From positions 2,841,001-2,905,000 of the forward strand of contig NC_059359.1 in NCBI RefSeq assembly GCF_019703515.2: DNA of 64,000 nucleotides, in the 5' to 3' direction. The notes under the pieces are model-generated. The model saw nothing but the letters and a program-made list of their open reading frames with translations, did no database searches and was not told the origin of the DNA. This DNA is from Myxocyprinus asiaticus. Lineage: Eukaryota > Chordata > Actinopteri > Cypriniformes > Catostomidae. Position 1 is the stretch's first letter. Every line of letters starts with the position of its first letter. The position numbers and the translations under genes are program-made. This document shows positions 1 to 11,160 of the stretch, piece after piece.

Positions 1-460
1 GGCATTCTCCCTCCAAATGTGTTTAATATAACAGCTTCTCTGAGCGTCACTGTGCAGTGAGGCATATTATAATGTGAGAAAGAAGTTAATAAACCAAAAG
101 CTTCGAGCCATCTCAGATTTAAAGCATTCATATTTTTTTAATCAGCATACAGTACAACAAATATTGATGTATAAATACGTCATTATATTAAGAATTAATT
201 ATATTAATTAATATAAGTAATTATATTTTGCATTAAGAAAATATAGCCTATTTTAGGACCAGTCGCGTAATTAATTTAACTGAAATAATTAAATTTAAAT
301 AATTTATTAATTAATATATATATTTATATTTTGCATAAAGAAAATGAAGCCTATTTTAGGACCAGTTGTATTGTAATATTAGTTTCATGACAATTAAGCA
401 CATCTTCCCTAAATCGTCATTACTGTAATGCGTCCAGACGTTTTAATTTTGAGGTTTTTG
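1..460. other. AT-rich intronic sequence, no gene
   Basis: Very AT-rich. It contains a near-duplicate 29-bp stretch (CTATTTTAGGACCAGT core) at about 235-264 and 338-366, with a poorer copy near 36065-36100. No open frame or RNA gene is supported. Confidence 0.6.
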
Positions 461-899
461 GGGGGCCTGTGTAGCTCAGCGAGTATTGACGCTGACTACC
501 ACCCCTGGAGTCGCAAGTTCGATTCCAGGGCATGCTGAGTGACTCCAGCCAGGTCTCTTAAGCAACCAAATTGGCCCGGTTGCTAGGGTGGGTAGAGTCA
601 CGTTGGGTTAACCTCTTTCGTGGTCGCTATAATGTGGTTCTCGCTCTCGGTGGGGCACGTGGTGAGTTGTGCGTGGATACCGCAGAGAATAGCGTGAAGC
701 CTCCACATGCGCTACGTCTCTGCGTTAACGCGCTCATAAGTGATAAGATGCGCGGATTGATGGTTTCAGACGCGGAGGCAACTGAGATTCGTCCTCCGCC
801 ACCCGAATTGAGGCGAGTCACAACACCACCATGAGGACTTGGAGCGCATTGGGAACTGGGCATTCCATATTGGGGAGAAAAGGGGAGAAAAAAAATTAA
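461..899 (+). mobile_element. tRNA-derived SINE copy 1 (cyprinid HAmo-like)
   Basis: The head is tRNA-like, with an A box in GTAGCTCAGCGAG and a B box in GTTCGATTCC. The body is about 330 bp (TGTGGTTCTCGCTCTCGGTG region) and the tail ends ATTGGGGAGAAAAGGGG with an A-rich end. Seven other copies in the window share this body, on both strands. The name HAmo is my recollection. Short open frames in the body are not genes. Confidence 0.85.
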
Positions 900-2125
900 A
901 AAATTCTCATTATTCAAGGGTGATTCTCACTAGAATACAGTCATTTCTACTATATTACAGTAAAATAGGCTAATTAGTGTACATGATTTTAAAAAATGAT
1001 TTTAATCAGCATAAAGTAAAGCCAGTAGAGCAAAAACTGCCATGATGTATAAAAACGGGACAATTTAAATGGCAACACTTTATAAAAATGTTATTATTAT
1101 AAATTTAACATGTACTAAGAAATTTTTTTCTAAATTAAAAGCTGTATATGTTAACATTAGGTAATGCATTAAATATATATATATATATATATATACCAAG
1201 ATTAATAAGTTGTTAGTTAATTGTTAGTTAATGATACCATGCATTTACAAATGTTAACGAATATAACCTTAATGTAAAAGTGTGACAATTTAATCTTATA
1301 TTCTTATAGTTTTCACATTGATGTAAAGAAAAAGAGATTTTGTTTGCAGTACATTAGAGAATTAGGAACGAAAATGTGCTCAGTTGTCATGAAAATAATG
1401 TTACAATGCAAAATATCTCAATAGTCCCAATAAAGGCTTTATTTTCTTTCCACAAAATATAATTTCTTCTTTTTGGTTTTGGGATGAAACAGACTGGGAC
1501 ATATTCTTGACAGGTTTTGTGAGATTCATTCATATTGTTTCAGTCCTATGGCAGCGAGATTGAATTGACTCTGTGGATTATATTTTAAGTGAGACGTGAG
1601 GTCAGAAATTCAATGGAGAGATGAGATTAAACAAGATATCCCGAAAAATGTCAGCCCTACTCCATTCACACTAAATCTGTTGCTCTTGGATTCCCTTGAT
1701 GAGAGCGTTGTGAAGTCCAGCACAATTCATCTCATTTGTTTTGTGTCTGATGTGTGAGAAACCAGCGCTGTCTGATAATACGAAAGAGTAACAACCTTCC
1801 TCTATCTGAGCGGCAACAGATTGGATTTTCTCTACTAGAAGCATGAAGAAAAAGATAAAGACAAAAGGAATATTCCCTTTCAACGAAAACTGCAACAACC
1901 TTCAACTACAATCACTCTGATTGGTGTCTTCCACGATCCTAAATGATGTATATTTTCCTTTTAGAGAAGATTTAAAGGTGAAGTGTGTAGTTTTTTCAAT
2001 CTTAAATTGCTTTTGCCAATCCCAGTTTAATATGCAGAGACAACAATAAATAAGCCATTCACAGGTTTCTGATAATGACTGTTTTCAAACAGGTTTCCTG
2101 AAACTCCCCGTTTCTTATTGGTCGT
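900..2125. repeat. Intronic sequence with a MITE remnant
   Basis: About 1074-1290 resembles a MITE seen better at 29505-29790 and 63509-63808, with CAACACTTTA at one end and AAAGTGTGAC at the other. An (AT) run lies inside at 1173-1194. The rest, including 1300-2125, shows no conserved protein match or RNA gene. Confidence 0.4.
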
Positions 2126-3745
2126 AAAAACAGAGTTCAGGAATAGAGGGCAACAGTGCCCGCCCACTTTTTCAGTCATAGTGGTGCTGGAAGTGTTTTT
2201 CCCATTCATAGGGATTTTATCAAATCCTTTATTAAAGAGTTTTACGCCATGAACCAAACCAACCAGCTCCGAGGAGAATCACAACATTGCAAACTTTGAT
2301 TTAAAGCAAAAAGTAATTCAAAAATGGACAAAAAGACAAAGATACAAGACTGTGTATTTAATGTCTTGAACTACAATTCCATGAAGCAGATTGATTTAAA
2401 GTTGTTGATTATAAGTATATAAACAATATATTTTACGTTTATTGCAAAATATTGAGATATATACAAAAATATAAGCAGGACTGGGGAGTAACGGAATACA
2501 TGTAACAGGATTACGTATTTTAAAATACTAAATATAAGTAATTGTATTCCTCTACAGTTACAATTTAAATTGTTTGTAATCAGAATACAGTTACATTCAA
2601 AAATTTTATTGTAATTTGTTTCATTTAATACTTAGTCTATTCAGTTTGAATACATTTATCCATATAATTTATGCGATCCGAGGAGCTTTTGAACAGCGGT
2701 GAAACACTTAAGATTTGTTTCATTTTGTGAGTGAAAACGTGGATATGACATCATTGAGGAACTTTCTCTTGGGAGATTAATAGAGTAGTTACATCATGTT
2801 TCGACAGCTTCACAAAAACAGATAAATACACGATTACATGCCTTGATGATGTTTTTAATGCGACTGGGTTATTTTTACAAGAAGTGCTAACCAATGTAGC
2901 CTTTAACATCATATAGAAAGCTACAAATAATATATTTTCTGCATCATTATATGAACAGAATCCACATACGATCAGAAAAGGATGTTGTTGTGTTCACTCT
3001 GTTTGGAGCATCAGAAATAGTTAACCTTGTGTAAATTGAACATTAAGCTAACATGCTATTTCTTGTCTTTACATGCATCTGTTACCAGGCACGATTATAT
3101 TATATAATGAATTCTATGAAGAAAATTTACATTAGAGCATAACTTTTTTCTCTAGTAATATGTTTGATATTAGGGCGAAGATGCATTGCAAAAAATGTAT
3201 TCTTAATAATAATTTAAATATTGTTTTTCTGTAAAAAATTTAAAAATCCTTAAAACAAGATACATTTACTTGAGTAGCAAAACTGCATTAGATATTTAGC
3301 CTTTTTTTCAGAGAATGTATTTTTACAGTGAAGTATATATTCTTACATTATTTACTTTTATATAGTCAAAACAAGTGAAAATATCTACCAGTGCTGAAGG
3401 AGTAATCCAAAGTATTTAGATTACATTACTGACCTTGAGTAATCGGAATACGTTACAAATGACATTTTACAGCTCTGTAATCTGTAGCGGAATACTTTTT
3501 AAAAGTAACTTTCCCAACCCTTTATATTAGTTTGAGAGTGTAGGAAGTGCGTCATGGGAGTGGGCGGTCGCTGCAGAGCTCTTTTGGCGCGCTTTGTTCG
3601 CAGCGATTCTCTGATTGGTCGATCTTTCTCATCAGACTTTTAGGTAGCGTAGTTATTTACCAGGAATTCCGATATCAAACACAATGTTTTAAAAAATAGC
3701 AACACAACTAACAACCTCAGAGCTCCCGGTAGGTCTGTCTTTAAA
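2126..3745 (+). repeat. Dispersed repeat unit, copy 1, interrupted by another element
   Basis: Two blocks, 2126-2473 and 3523-3745, together match a second copy at about 10020-11156. Shared landmarks are GCAACAGTGCCCGCCCACTT, AACCAACCAGCTCCGAGG, TATATTTTACGTTTATTGC and GATTCTCTGATTGG. The order and orientation are the same in both copies. I cannot classify the family; no coding frame is supported. Confidence 0.65.
2474..3522. mobile_element. Non-autonomous DNA element inserted in the dispersed repeat
   Basis: It begins GGACTGGGGAGTAACGGAAT and ends with the roughly inverted AAAGTAACTTTCCCAACCC, about 1.05 kb. Removing it joins the flanking blocks into a sequence like the second copy of the host repeat. 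There is no transposase. Related GTAATC-rich sequence occurs at 8459-8617. Confidence 0.55.
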
Positions 3746-3764
3746 GGTCTGTCATTTGTTTTAT

Positions 3765-4117
3765 TTTTCCCTTTTTTCTCCCAATTTGGAATGCCCAATT
3801 CCCAATGTGCTTTTTAAGTCCTCGTGGTCACATAGTGATTCGCCCCAATCCGGGTGGCGGAGGATGAATCCCAGTTGCCTCTGCGTCTGAGACCGTCAAC
3901 CCGCGACCGTCAACCCGTGGCTTGTTGAGCGTGTTGCCATGGAGACATAGTGCGTGTGGTGGCTTCATGCCATCCACCGCGGCAACCACGCTCAACTCAC
4001 CACGCGCCCCACCGAGAACGAACCACATTATAGCGACCACGAAGAGATTACCCCATGTGACAGGCTAATTTGGTTGCTTAGGAGACCTGGCTGGAGTCAC
4101 TCAGCAGGTCTCCTAAG
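3765..4117 (-). mobile_element. SINE copy 2 (HAmo-like), truncated head
   Basis: On the minus strand it carries the body and A-rich tail of the family (AATTTGGAATGCCCAATTCC at its low-coordinate end). It stops at the CTGGCTGGAGTCACTCAGCA segment, so the tRNA-like promoter half is missing. Such 5' truncation is usual for LINE-dependent retrotransposition. Confidence 0.8.
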
Positions 4118-6911
4118 GGGACAGAACAAAATCAAATCAACCAAAGGGGACAGAACAAAACAATGATCAATTCCAGTCAAATATAACAAAGGCAGTTTTC
4201 AACTTGACTATACTCAATGTTGTTAACAAGTGCGAAAATCAACCAGTAGAGGGAACACAGTAAATTTTAAATATTCCTATAAGTCGTTCCATGTTTTTGG
4301 GGCATTAAACTTAAAGCCTTTTTTACCCTACTCAGACCTAACACGGGGAACAGCAAGTAGTACAATGTCCTTTGAACGAAGATTATAAGGTTCATGTTTT
4401 ACAGAGATAATAGATGATAAGTCCATTGGAGACAGGCCACATATTGATTTACAAATGAAACAGTACCAGTGTAATCGCCATCGTGAATCCAGAGGCGGCA
4501 GTTCAGCCTTAGCATAGAGAAAACAATGGTGGGTTTGATAACCGCAACCAGTAATAAAATATAAGGCACTAGGAAAAATGGTGTCTAGTTTTTTTTTTTT
4601 TTTTTTTGTTTTTACATATTGTACTGGGGCAAGCATGTACAGTAAGTCACCATAGTCTAATATAGGTAGAAATGTTGCAGACACCATGTACTTTCTGGCA
4701 TTAACATAAAAAGAAGATCTATTTCTAAAATAAAAGCCTAATTTTAGTTTGGGTATCAAAACAATGTGATCAATATGAAACTTAAATGACAACTGGTTAT
4801 CGAGTACAATGCCCAGGTACTTATCATTTGTAACAGGTTCAATTTTGGTACCTTGAACAGTTACAATATCTATAAGGTTTGATGATGAAACTTTTGTATT
4901 TGAAAAGATCATTAATTTTGTTTGAGTTTATGTAATTGTGTCTGGACTGAGTTAAAAGCAGTCTGCAAATACTGAACTGCCTGTGAAGCAGAAGATGCAC
5001 AACAATAAATAATTGTAGCGTCAGCATAAAGATGATACTTAGCATTTGATATATTATCACAACTATAATTTATATATATAGAAAATAAAATTGGGCCTAA
5101 AACTGACCCCTGAGGATCTCCCTTGATAACAGGTAATATAGCTGAATTTGAGCCATCTATCTGCACACATTGAGTTCTGTTGGATAGATAATTGGCAAGC
5201 CAACCAACAGCTTGACTGGATAGCCCTATACTCTGAAGTCTCTTTAACAAGATGCAGTGATCAATGGTGTCAAAAGCCTTAGAGAGATCATGGAAAAGGA
5301 CTAGTACAATCGTTTTACTATCTAAGGCTTCAATAATATCACTGGTCACCTTTATGGCAGCAGTGATAGTACAGTGTTGTTTTCCAAAACCAGACTGGAA
5401 ATTAGACAAAATACAATGTGTTTCCAAAAACTGCTTCAGTTGTTCAATTATTAATCTTTGATAAAACACATAATTTTCAAATAGGCCTTTAATTATTCAT
5501 AACTGAAGAATCCCCACCTTTAAAAAGAGGTAGCACATAGGCAGATTTCCAAATTTGAGGAATAATATTTTTAAGGTTGCCAAAGGTTCAGCAATAAATT
5601 CAGCAGCGAGTTTCAGATTGTACGGCTCAAGATTATCAGGGCCTGCAGACTTTTTATGGTCAAGTTGACACAGGGCTAACTTGACTTCGTCCGCAGTAAA
5701 TGGGACAAATTCAAATGGATGAGAGATAAAATTGTGTGCAACATCTCCAGATTGTTCCAATGCCGTATCAGTATTGTCACAGTCATAGGACTGGGAGTCA
5801 AAGAGAGAACATGAAGATATAAAATGCTCATTTAAGCTATCTAAAATAGTAGACTTATCAGTCAAGATCTGATCTCCTTTAATAGTAGACTTATCAGTCA
5901 AGATCTGATCTCCTTTAATGACATGACAATAAAACTCTGATTTTGCTTTTTTAATACAAGACATGCAGAGATTGTGCAGCTTCCTAAAAAGAACCCAATC
6001 TGACACTGCCCAGGCTGCATTTCTATCTTGCAGTAAGTCACACAACTCTGGAGTAAACCATGGGTTGTTTCGTGCCTTAACTCTATATTTACCAACTGGG
6101 GTGTGTTTGTTTACTAAATTAATAAAGCCACTGTGTAAAAATGTTCAAGCTGTTTCCACATCATCAATAAAAGTAATTAGATGCCAATCATACTGGTGCA
6201 GATCATGATGAAAGGCTTGTTCTACAAAGTGTTCTCTATCTCGTTTTAAAAGAATTTGTGGTCTGAACTTTGGGCACTTAGTATTCCTCACAGCAGCAAT
6301 GACTCAGTGATCATTTACATCAATGGCAAATATAAGGAATTTAAACGAGTAGGACTGTCAATTAAATGAGTTAAATGAAAAGAATCGCACACAGATTTCA
6401 AATGATCAGAAACAGAAGACAGCCAATCCCAATTAAGATCACCCACTAGAAGAACTTACTTAAACTTACTTGAACTTACTTCCATTTGTGACAGTTGTTG
6501 AGTTAGTGAAGTTTGAGATTCAGAGCTTGATGAGGAGAGACTATAACAGCCAATCAATGTCAGAGTTGCATCCTTTGAAATCTCTACATTCAGAGCTAAG
6601 AATTGAAACTGTTTGGTAATTGATGATGTAGCTACTACCCTGGAATTGAATTCATTTCTTACACAGATTGCAATGCCACCACCTTTCCTAGGGCGGTCAC
6701 ATCTAAAGACAGTACAAACCTTTATAGCAACATCCTTATTTGTGATGGATTTGTTTAACCAAGTTTCAGAAAGTATAAGAAAATCAGCATTTTTCGAATG
6801 AGCCCAGATTCTGGAGAGGTCCAGTTTAGGTAGCAAGCTATGAACATTTAGGTGAATAAAACCTAATCCAGACCTAGATTTAAAATCCGGTGCCTGAATT
6901 TGGATGTACAT
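4118..6911 (-). mobile_element. Decayed non-LTR retrotransposon (LINE), endonuclease plus reverse transcriptase
   Basis: Minus-strand fragments in order. An APE-type endonuclease runs from about 6911 to 6340 (GFIHLNVHSLLPKLDL, ILSETWLN, CDRPRKGGGIAICV, GDLNWDWL). A linker with NNPWFTPEL follows, then a reverse transcriptase at about 5700-4990 (KSAGPDN, DLSKAFDTIDH, KGDPQGSVLGP, YADATI). A C-terminal part ends about 4328 (YLGIVLDN, LDSRWRLHWY). The reading frame breaks at several points and the catalytic YADD box reads YADA, so it is dead. The style is of the jockey superfamily (L2/CR1/Rex-like); I cannot fix the clade. The 3' end is blurred by the abutting SINE. Confidence 0.85.
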
Positions 6912-6942
6912 TCCCTGATAATAATAATAGTAAAACTGGCAT

Positions 6943-7242
6943 TCAGTGCAGTTTAACTGATTTAAGCGACATAGTGGAACTCGCTTTAACAGCTCGGAAA
7001 CACAATATGTTATGAGTAGAATAAGCTAAATCCCAACCATCTATATCATACAACTGTAGAGAAGGAGGTAGGCAATAATGGGCTATTTAATTCCAAAGAG
7101 AGTGCCCAGCTGGTTTAGAATCCCAGGATGTGCCATCCATATGCCGAAATAATTGCATGAAGTCATCATAAGACCACTTCTTTTGTTCTCTCTCAGAGTA
7201 ACTCAGACCTGTTAATATAAACAGGAGTAACAGACGTGACAT
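6943..7242 (-). pseudogene. Possible LINE ORF1 or leader frame with a signal-peptide-like start
   Basis: The ATG at 7242 has A at -3. It opens a frame of 99 codons that ends at TGA 6943-6945, broken once by TAA at 7087-7089. The first 51 residues begin MSRLLLLFILTGLSYSERE, which looks like a cleavable secretory signal, followed by an acidic/aromatic stretch (WSYDDFMQLFRHMDGTSW). The frame ends 32 bp before the ATG of the endonuclease part of the LINE and lies on the same strand, so it is probably the element's own 5' frame. It could also be neighbouring sequence trapped beside a truncated LINE. I do not recognise the protein. Confidence 0.4.
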
Positions 7243-8458
7243 TTTCTCTGTTCAGCACTGTCCTCTAAGTTCAGACAGTCCCAGAGGTAATGCGGTCCAG
7301 ATCACACTAGCCAATCACGATGAGATATTTTCTGACATCACGGTGTAAGCATGGCCATGCATGCCATCTGTTGCAGGGCTCCCTGTTCTTCTATTCTATT
7401 CTATTTGCAAAAGGAATGTTTGGGAGTTTAAAATGTATATTTCCTATTGACACACTAAAGCTGAAGATATCAATAACCATTCTAAGACAAATGTTTTTGT
7501 GAAACATCTTATGTGCCTAAAACTTTTGCACAGTATTGTACATAAATCTATACAGCTTTCTTGACAGTAAATCACTGAAAGATGATGCCAGTATAGAAGT
7601 TTGAGCACTTGAAACCAGTCAGACAGTCCCTCATCCGTCAATTTGGAGCGTGAGTTTGGAACAAGATACAATCCTCCCATAGAATTGGCCTTAAAGAAGT
7701 CCAGCATAAGGACAGCAAATGTCCACAAATTGAACGTAAGCAAAATCCAAAATATTTGGTGTTGATAGAGGATAGTATCAGTGACGCGAACGATAGTGCA
7801 AAATAGCGCTCGTGCAAACTCACAAAGACATAAAAATGCATAGAAGGATCTAAAAAAACTGAATTCCCCTTAAAAACACAACATATACCCTTAAAACACA
7901 CTTATTTGGCACAAAACAGAGAACTCAAATAAGACTGACATACACTAACATGCTGCCATCTTGGATTGCTCTAAAATAAATACAAAGTCTCACAGATGAA
8001 CATTTTTGAGCATGTGCTCCTTTTACGTTACAACAGTCAGATATGCACCTCAGCTAAGGGATAGGTGATGGACTATTACTAAGTACTAAGGGTTAAAAGT
8101 AAATGTGTCAGAGTTTTGAGCCGTAGCTTTGGCCTTGCAATGTCATTGTTGCTGATTTCAGGTTCATTATTGTTTGTTCATGCAATGTTTCTATTGTTTT
8201 ATGCACTTAAAATGAACTAGATATGTTTAATATACTTAAATATGTATTTCTTACTACCTCACCAATGGTGTGCAGCACACATGTTGAACTTAATTGCTTC
8301 AAAGGATCTAGTGGATGCCACCTCTAAGGGTCCTGCCCGTAGGGTACACAATAGTTCAAAGAATGGAATAAATGTTCTTCCTCTTTGTGATTTTATGTTA
8401 AAATGATTATCCTACTCAAATGCATGTGACATAAAATAAAATAAAATAGAATTAGGTT
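7243..8458. other. Intronic sequence, mostly unclassified
   Basis: A short stretch at about 7505-7543 (CCTAAAACTTTTGCACAGTA) looks like the end of a Tc1-like MITE. Elsewhere there is no coherent coding frame; the small open frames here lack any family feature. Confidence 0.5.
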
Positions 8459-8617
8459 TAAAGTAATCCAAAAGTAATCCAAAAGTAATCAGATTACATT
8501 ACAAACCCCCAAATGTAATCCATGATATTACATTACTGATTGCTTTTTTTTTGTCATGTAATTTGTAATTAGTACCTGATTACAATTCACAAGTAATCCG
8601 CCCAGCACTGCTTATAG
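8459..8617 (-). repeat. GTAATC-rich repeat fragment with 11-bp tandem units
   Basis: Three tandem TAATCCAAAAG-type units are followed by a GTAATC/GATTAC-rich stretch ending CCGCCCAGCACTGC. The GATTAC content suggests kinship with the element at 2474-3522. Confidence 0.5.
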
Positions 8618-8690
8618 TTGTCTATTAAGCTGGGATAGAAGGAAGTATTTTAGTGTTAAAAGACACTTGAGGTATTAAACACTCTCTTTA

Positions 8691-9375
<685 letters not shown>

Positions 9376-9642
9376 TTTTTTTTTTCTCCCCAATTTGGAA
9401 TGCCCAATTCCCACTACTTAGTAGGTCCTCGTGGTGGCGCGGTTACTCACCTCAATCTGGGTGGCGGAGGACAAGTCTCAGACCACGAGGAGGTTACCCC
9501 ATGTAACTCTACCCTCCCAAGCAACCGGGCCAAATGGTTGCTTAGGAGACCTGGCTGGAGTTACTCAGCACGCCCTGGATTCGAACTCGCAACTCCAGGG
9601 GTGGCAGTCAGCGTCAATACTCGCTGAGCTACCCAGGCCCTG
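9376..9642 (-). mobile_element. SINE copy 3 (HAmo-like) with an internal deletion and target-site duplication
   Basis: Both the tRNA-like head (TCGCTGAGCTACCCAGGCCC at the high end) and the 3' tail are present. Most of the middle is missing: the sequence jumps from GGCGGAGGACAAG to TCTCAGACCACGAGGAGG. An 11-bp duplication ATTTTACTTAA flanks it at 9365-9375 and 9643-9653. Confidence 0.85.
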
Positions 9643-9653
9643 ATTTTACTTAA

Positions 9654-10019
9654 ATCTTAAACTAAGCACAAGTGTGACATTTCGAGCAGAATTCTCAGCT
9701 ATTGTAGTGAAATACCTGTAGTCTTGGGGATGGGAACCATAGGGAATTTAATGATTCTGATTCTAATTCCAGAATGTTTCTAGGTCCTTAATGACTCCAT
9801 TAACGATTCTTAAGGGGAAGCACTACTCTTCTAATAATTGGAAGCATCTTTCTTGATTTCTTTTTGAAAGAATCTAACATACAAATCACAAAAATGTTAT
9901 TATATTATAAAATATGTTTTTTCCCCATGCCTGATATTTTGATGAGCTCTTAAAAGCCTGAAATCAATATATATTTTTCTGTCCCTTGTGCCCCCTTGAT
10001 TGACCTGATCAAAAGACCC
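9654..10019. other. Intronic sequence, nothing recognised
   Basis: AT-rich stretch without a supported gene or classifiable repeat, apart from short poly-T runs. Confidence 0.4.
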
Positions 10020-11156
10020 AAATAGAGTGCAACAGTGCCCGCCCACTTTTTTAGCCATCTTGGTTCCGGAGTTAGTTTTCCCTTTCATTTTTTTTCTCCA
10101 AATCCTTTATGAAAAAGTTCTAGACCATGAAGCAAACCAACCAGCTCCGAGGTGGATCACAACATACAAACTTTTATTCAAAGCAATAAAAGTATTTAAA
10201 AATCGAACAAAAAGACTGTGTACTTAACATCTTTAATTAGGGAATGAACTACGATCCCATGAAGTACTGCGAATGACGTAATCGAATTAAGAATGATGTA
10301 AAAATATAAAACTACTGATTTAAAGTTGTTGATTAAAAGTATAGAAACATTGGACCATATTTTAAGAGCACTAGGGCTAATCGCAGCACTATGCCATAAG
10401 TCATACACGCTCGATTTTGATTTTTAAAAATTACATTCATTTATTGGAACTTTGAAATAAAAATTGAAATATTGCTAAATTCATATCACACTTCAAATGG
10501 AACAAAAATATAATCAAAATAAAGAAGTGGTCAAAAAATCATACCAAATCCAAACATTTAACTCTGCCCAACTTCTGCTCCTTTTACAGTGACTTGAAAT
10601 TCACTCTTAAGACAACAGGTGGAAAAATACCAATACAAATTAATTCATAAATACAACTGCAAATATAAACATAATAATTGAAAAATAAACCATGACATAA
10701 AGATAGTTTAACACAAATCCCATAAATATTTGTTTCATAAAACGGCATGTAAACTTTGAGATGAAAACAGACGTGATTTTGAAACATCTTGGCGCAATGA
10801 CCTATTTCTCATGAAATTTGCAAACTGCACTTTGTGGCACTTCATTAACATACAATACACCAACAGTTTGCACGCCTACACCCACAGACCCCTTGCCCTG
10901 GCACGAAATTTGTGCACAGTCGTGGCGCATAGCGCTGCGTATTGCGCACTCATGAAAATAGAGTCCAATATATTTTACGTTTATTGCTAAATATTCAGAT
11001 ATACAAATATATATACAGAAGTAGTTTAAGAGTGTAGAGAGAGCGACTCGATTGCATCATTCATAATGCATCGCTATGTTCGCCACGATTCTCTGATTGG
11101 TGGATCTTTCTCTTCGGGTTCATCGGTAGTGTAGTTCTTCAGAAGAAAATTCACTA
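10020..11156 (+). repeat. Dispersed repeat unit, copy 2, interrupted by a hAT-like element
   Basis: The blocks 10020-10351 and 10964-11156 match copy 1 at 2126-3745 in order and orientation. The interrupting element is different and sits at a different point, between AGTATAGAAACA and TATATTTTACG. Confidence 0.65.
10352..10963. mobile_element. Non-autonomous hAT-like element (GGGCCCTATTTTA family)
   Basis: The ends are ACCATATTTTAAGAGCACTA and, inverted, AAAATAGAGTCC. The interior (AACAAAAATATAATCAAAAT, GAAGTGGTCAAAAA, GACAACAGGTGGAAAA) matches the longer relative at 55704-56912. There is no transposase. The hAT assignment comes from terminal style only. Confidence 0.6.
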
Positions 11157-11160
11157 TTAA

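Noticed and set aside
461..540. Possible tRNA genes at the heads of the SINEs and at 20590-20662
   Set aside because: A and B boxes are present but the arms do not pair as a tRNA and each is joined to a SINE body and tail.
571..917. Overlapping frames on both strands in SINE copy 1, and similar frames in the other SINE copies (13287-13685, 18633-18996, 22390-22915, 57193-57589)
   Set aside because: The same peptides recur wherever the SINE occurs; they are chance frames in a GC-richer non-coding body.
7122..7132. CCCAGGATGTG considered as part of the missing ILRPE exon on the minus strand
   Set aside because: The surrounding translation (HMDGTSWDSKPAG) does not match the mannosidase; it belongs to the frame next to the LINE.
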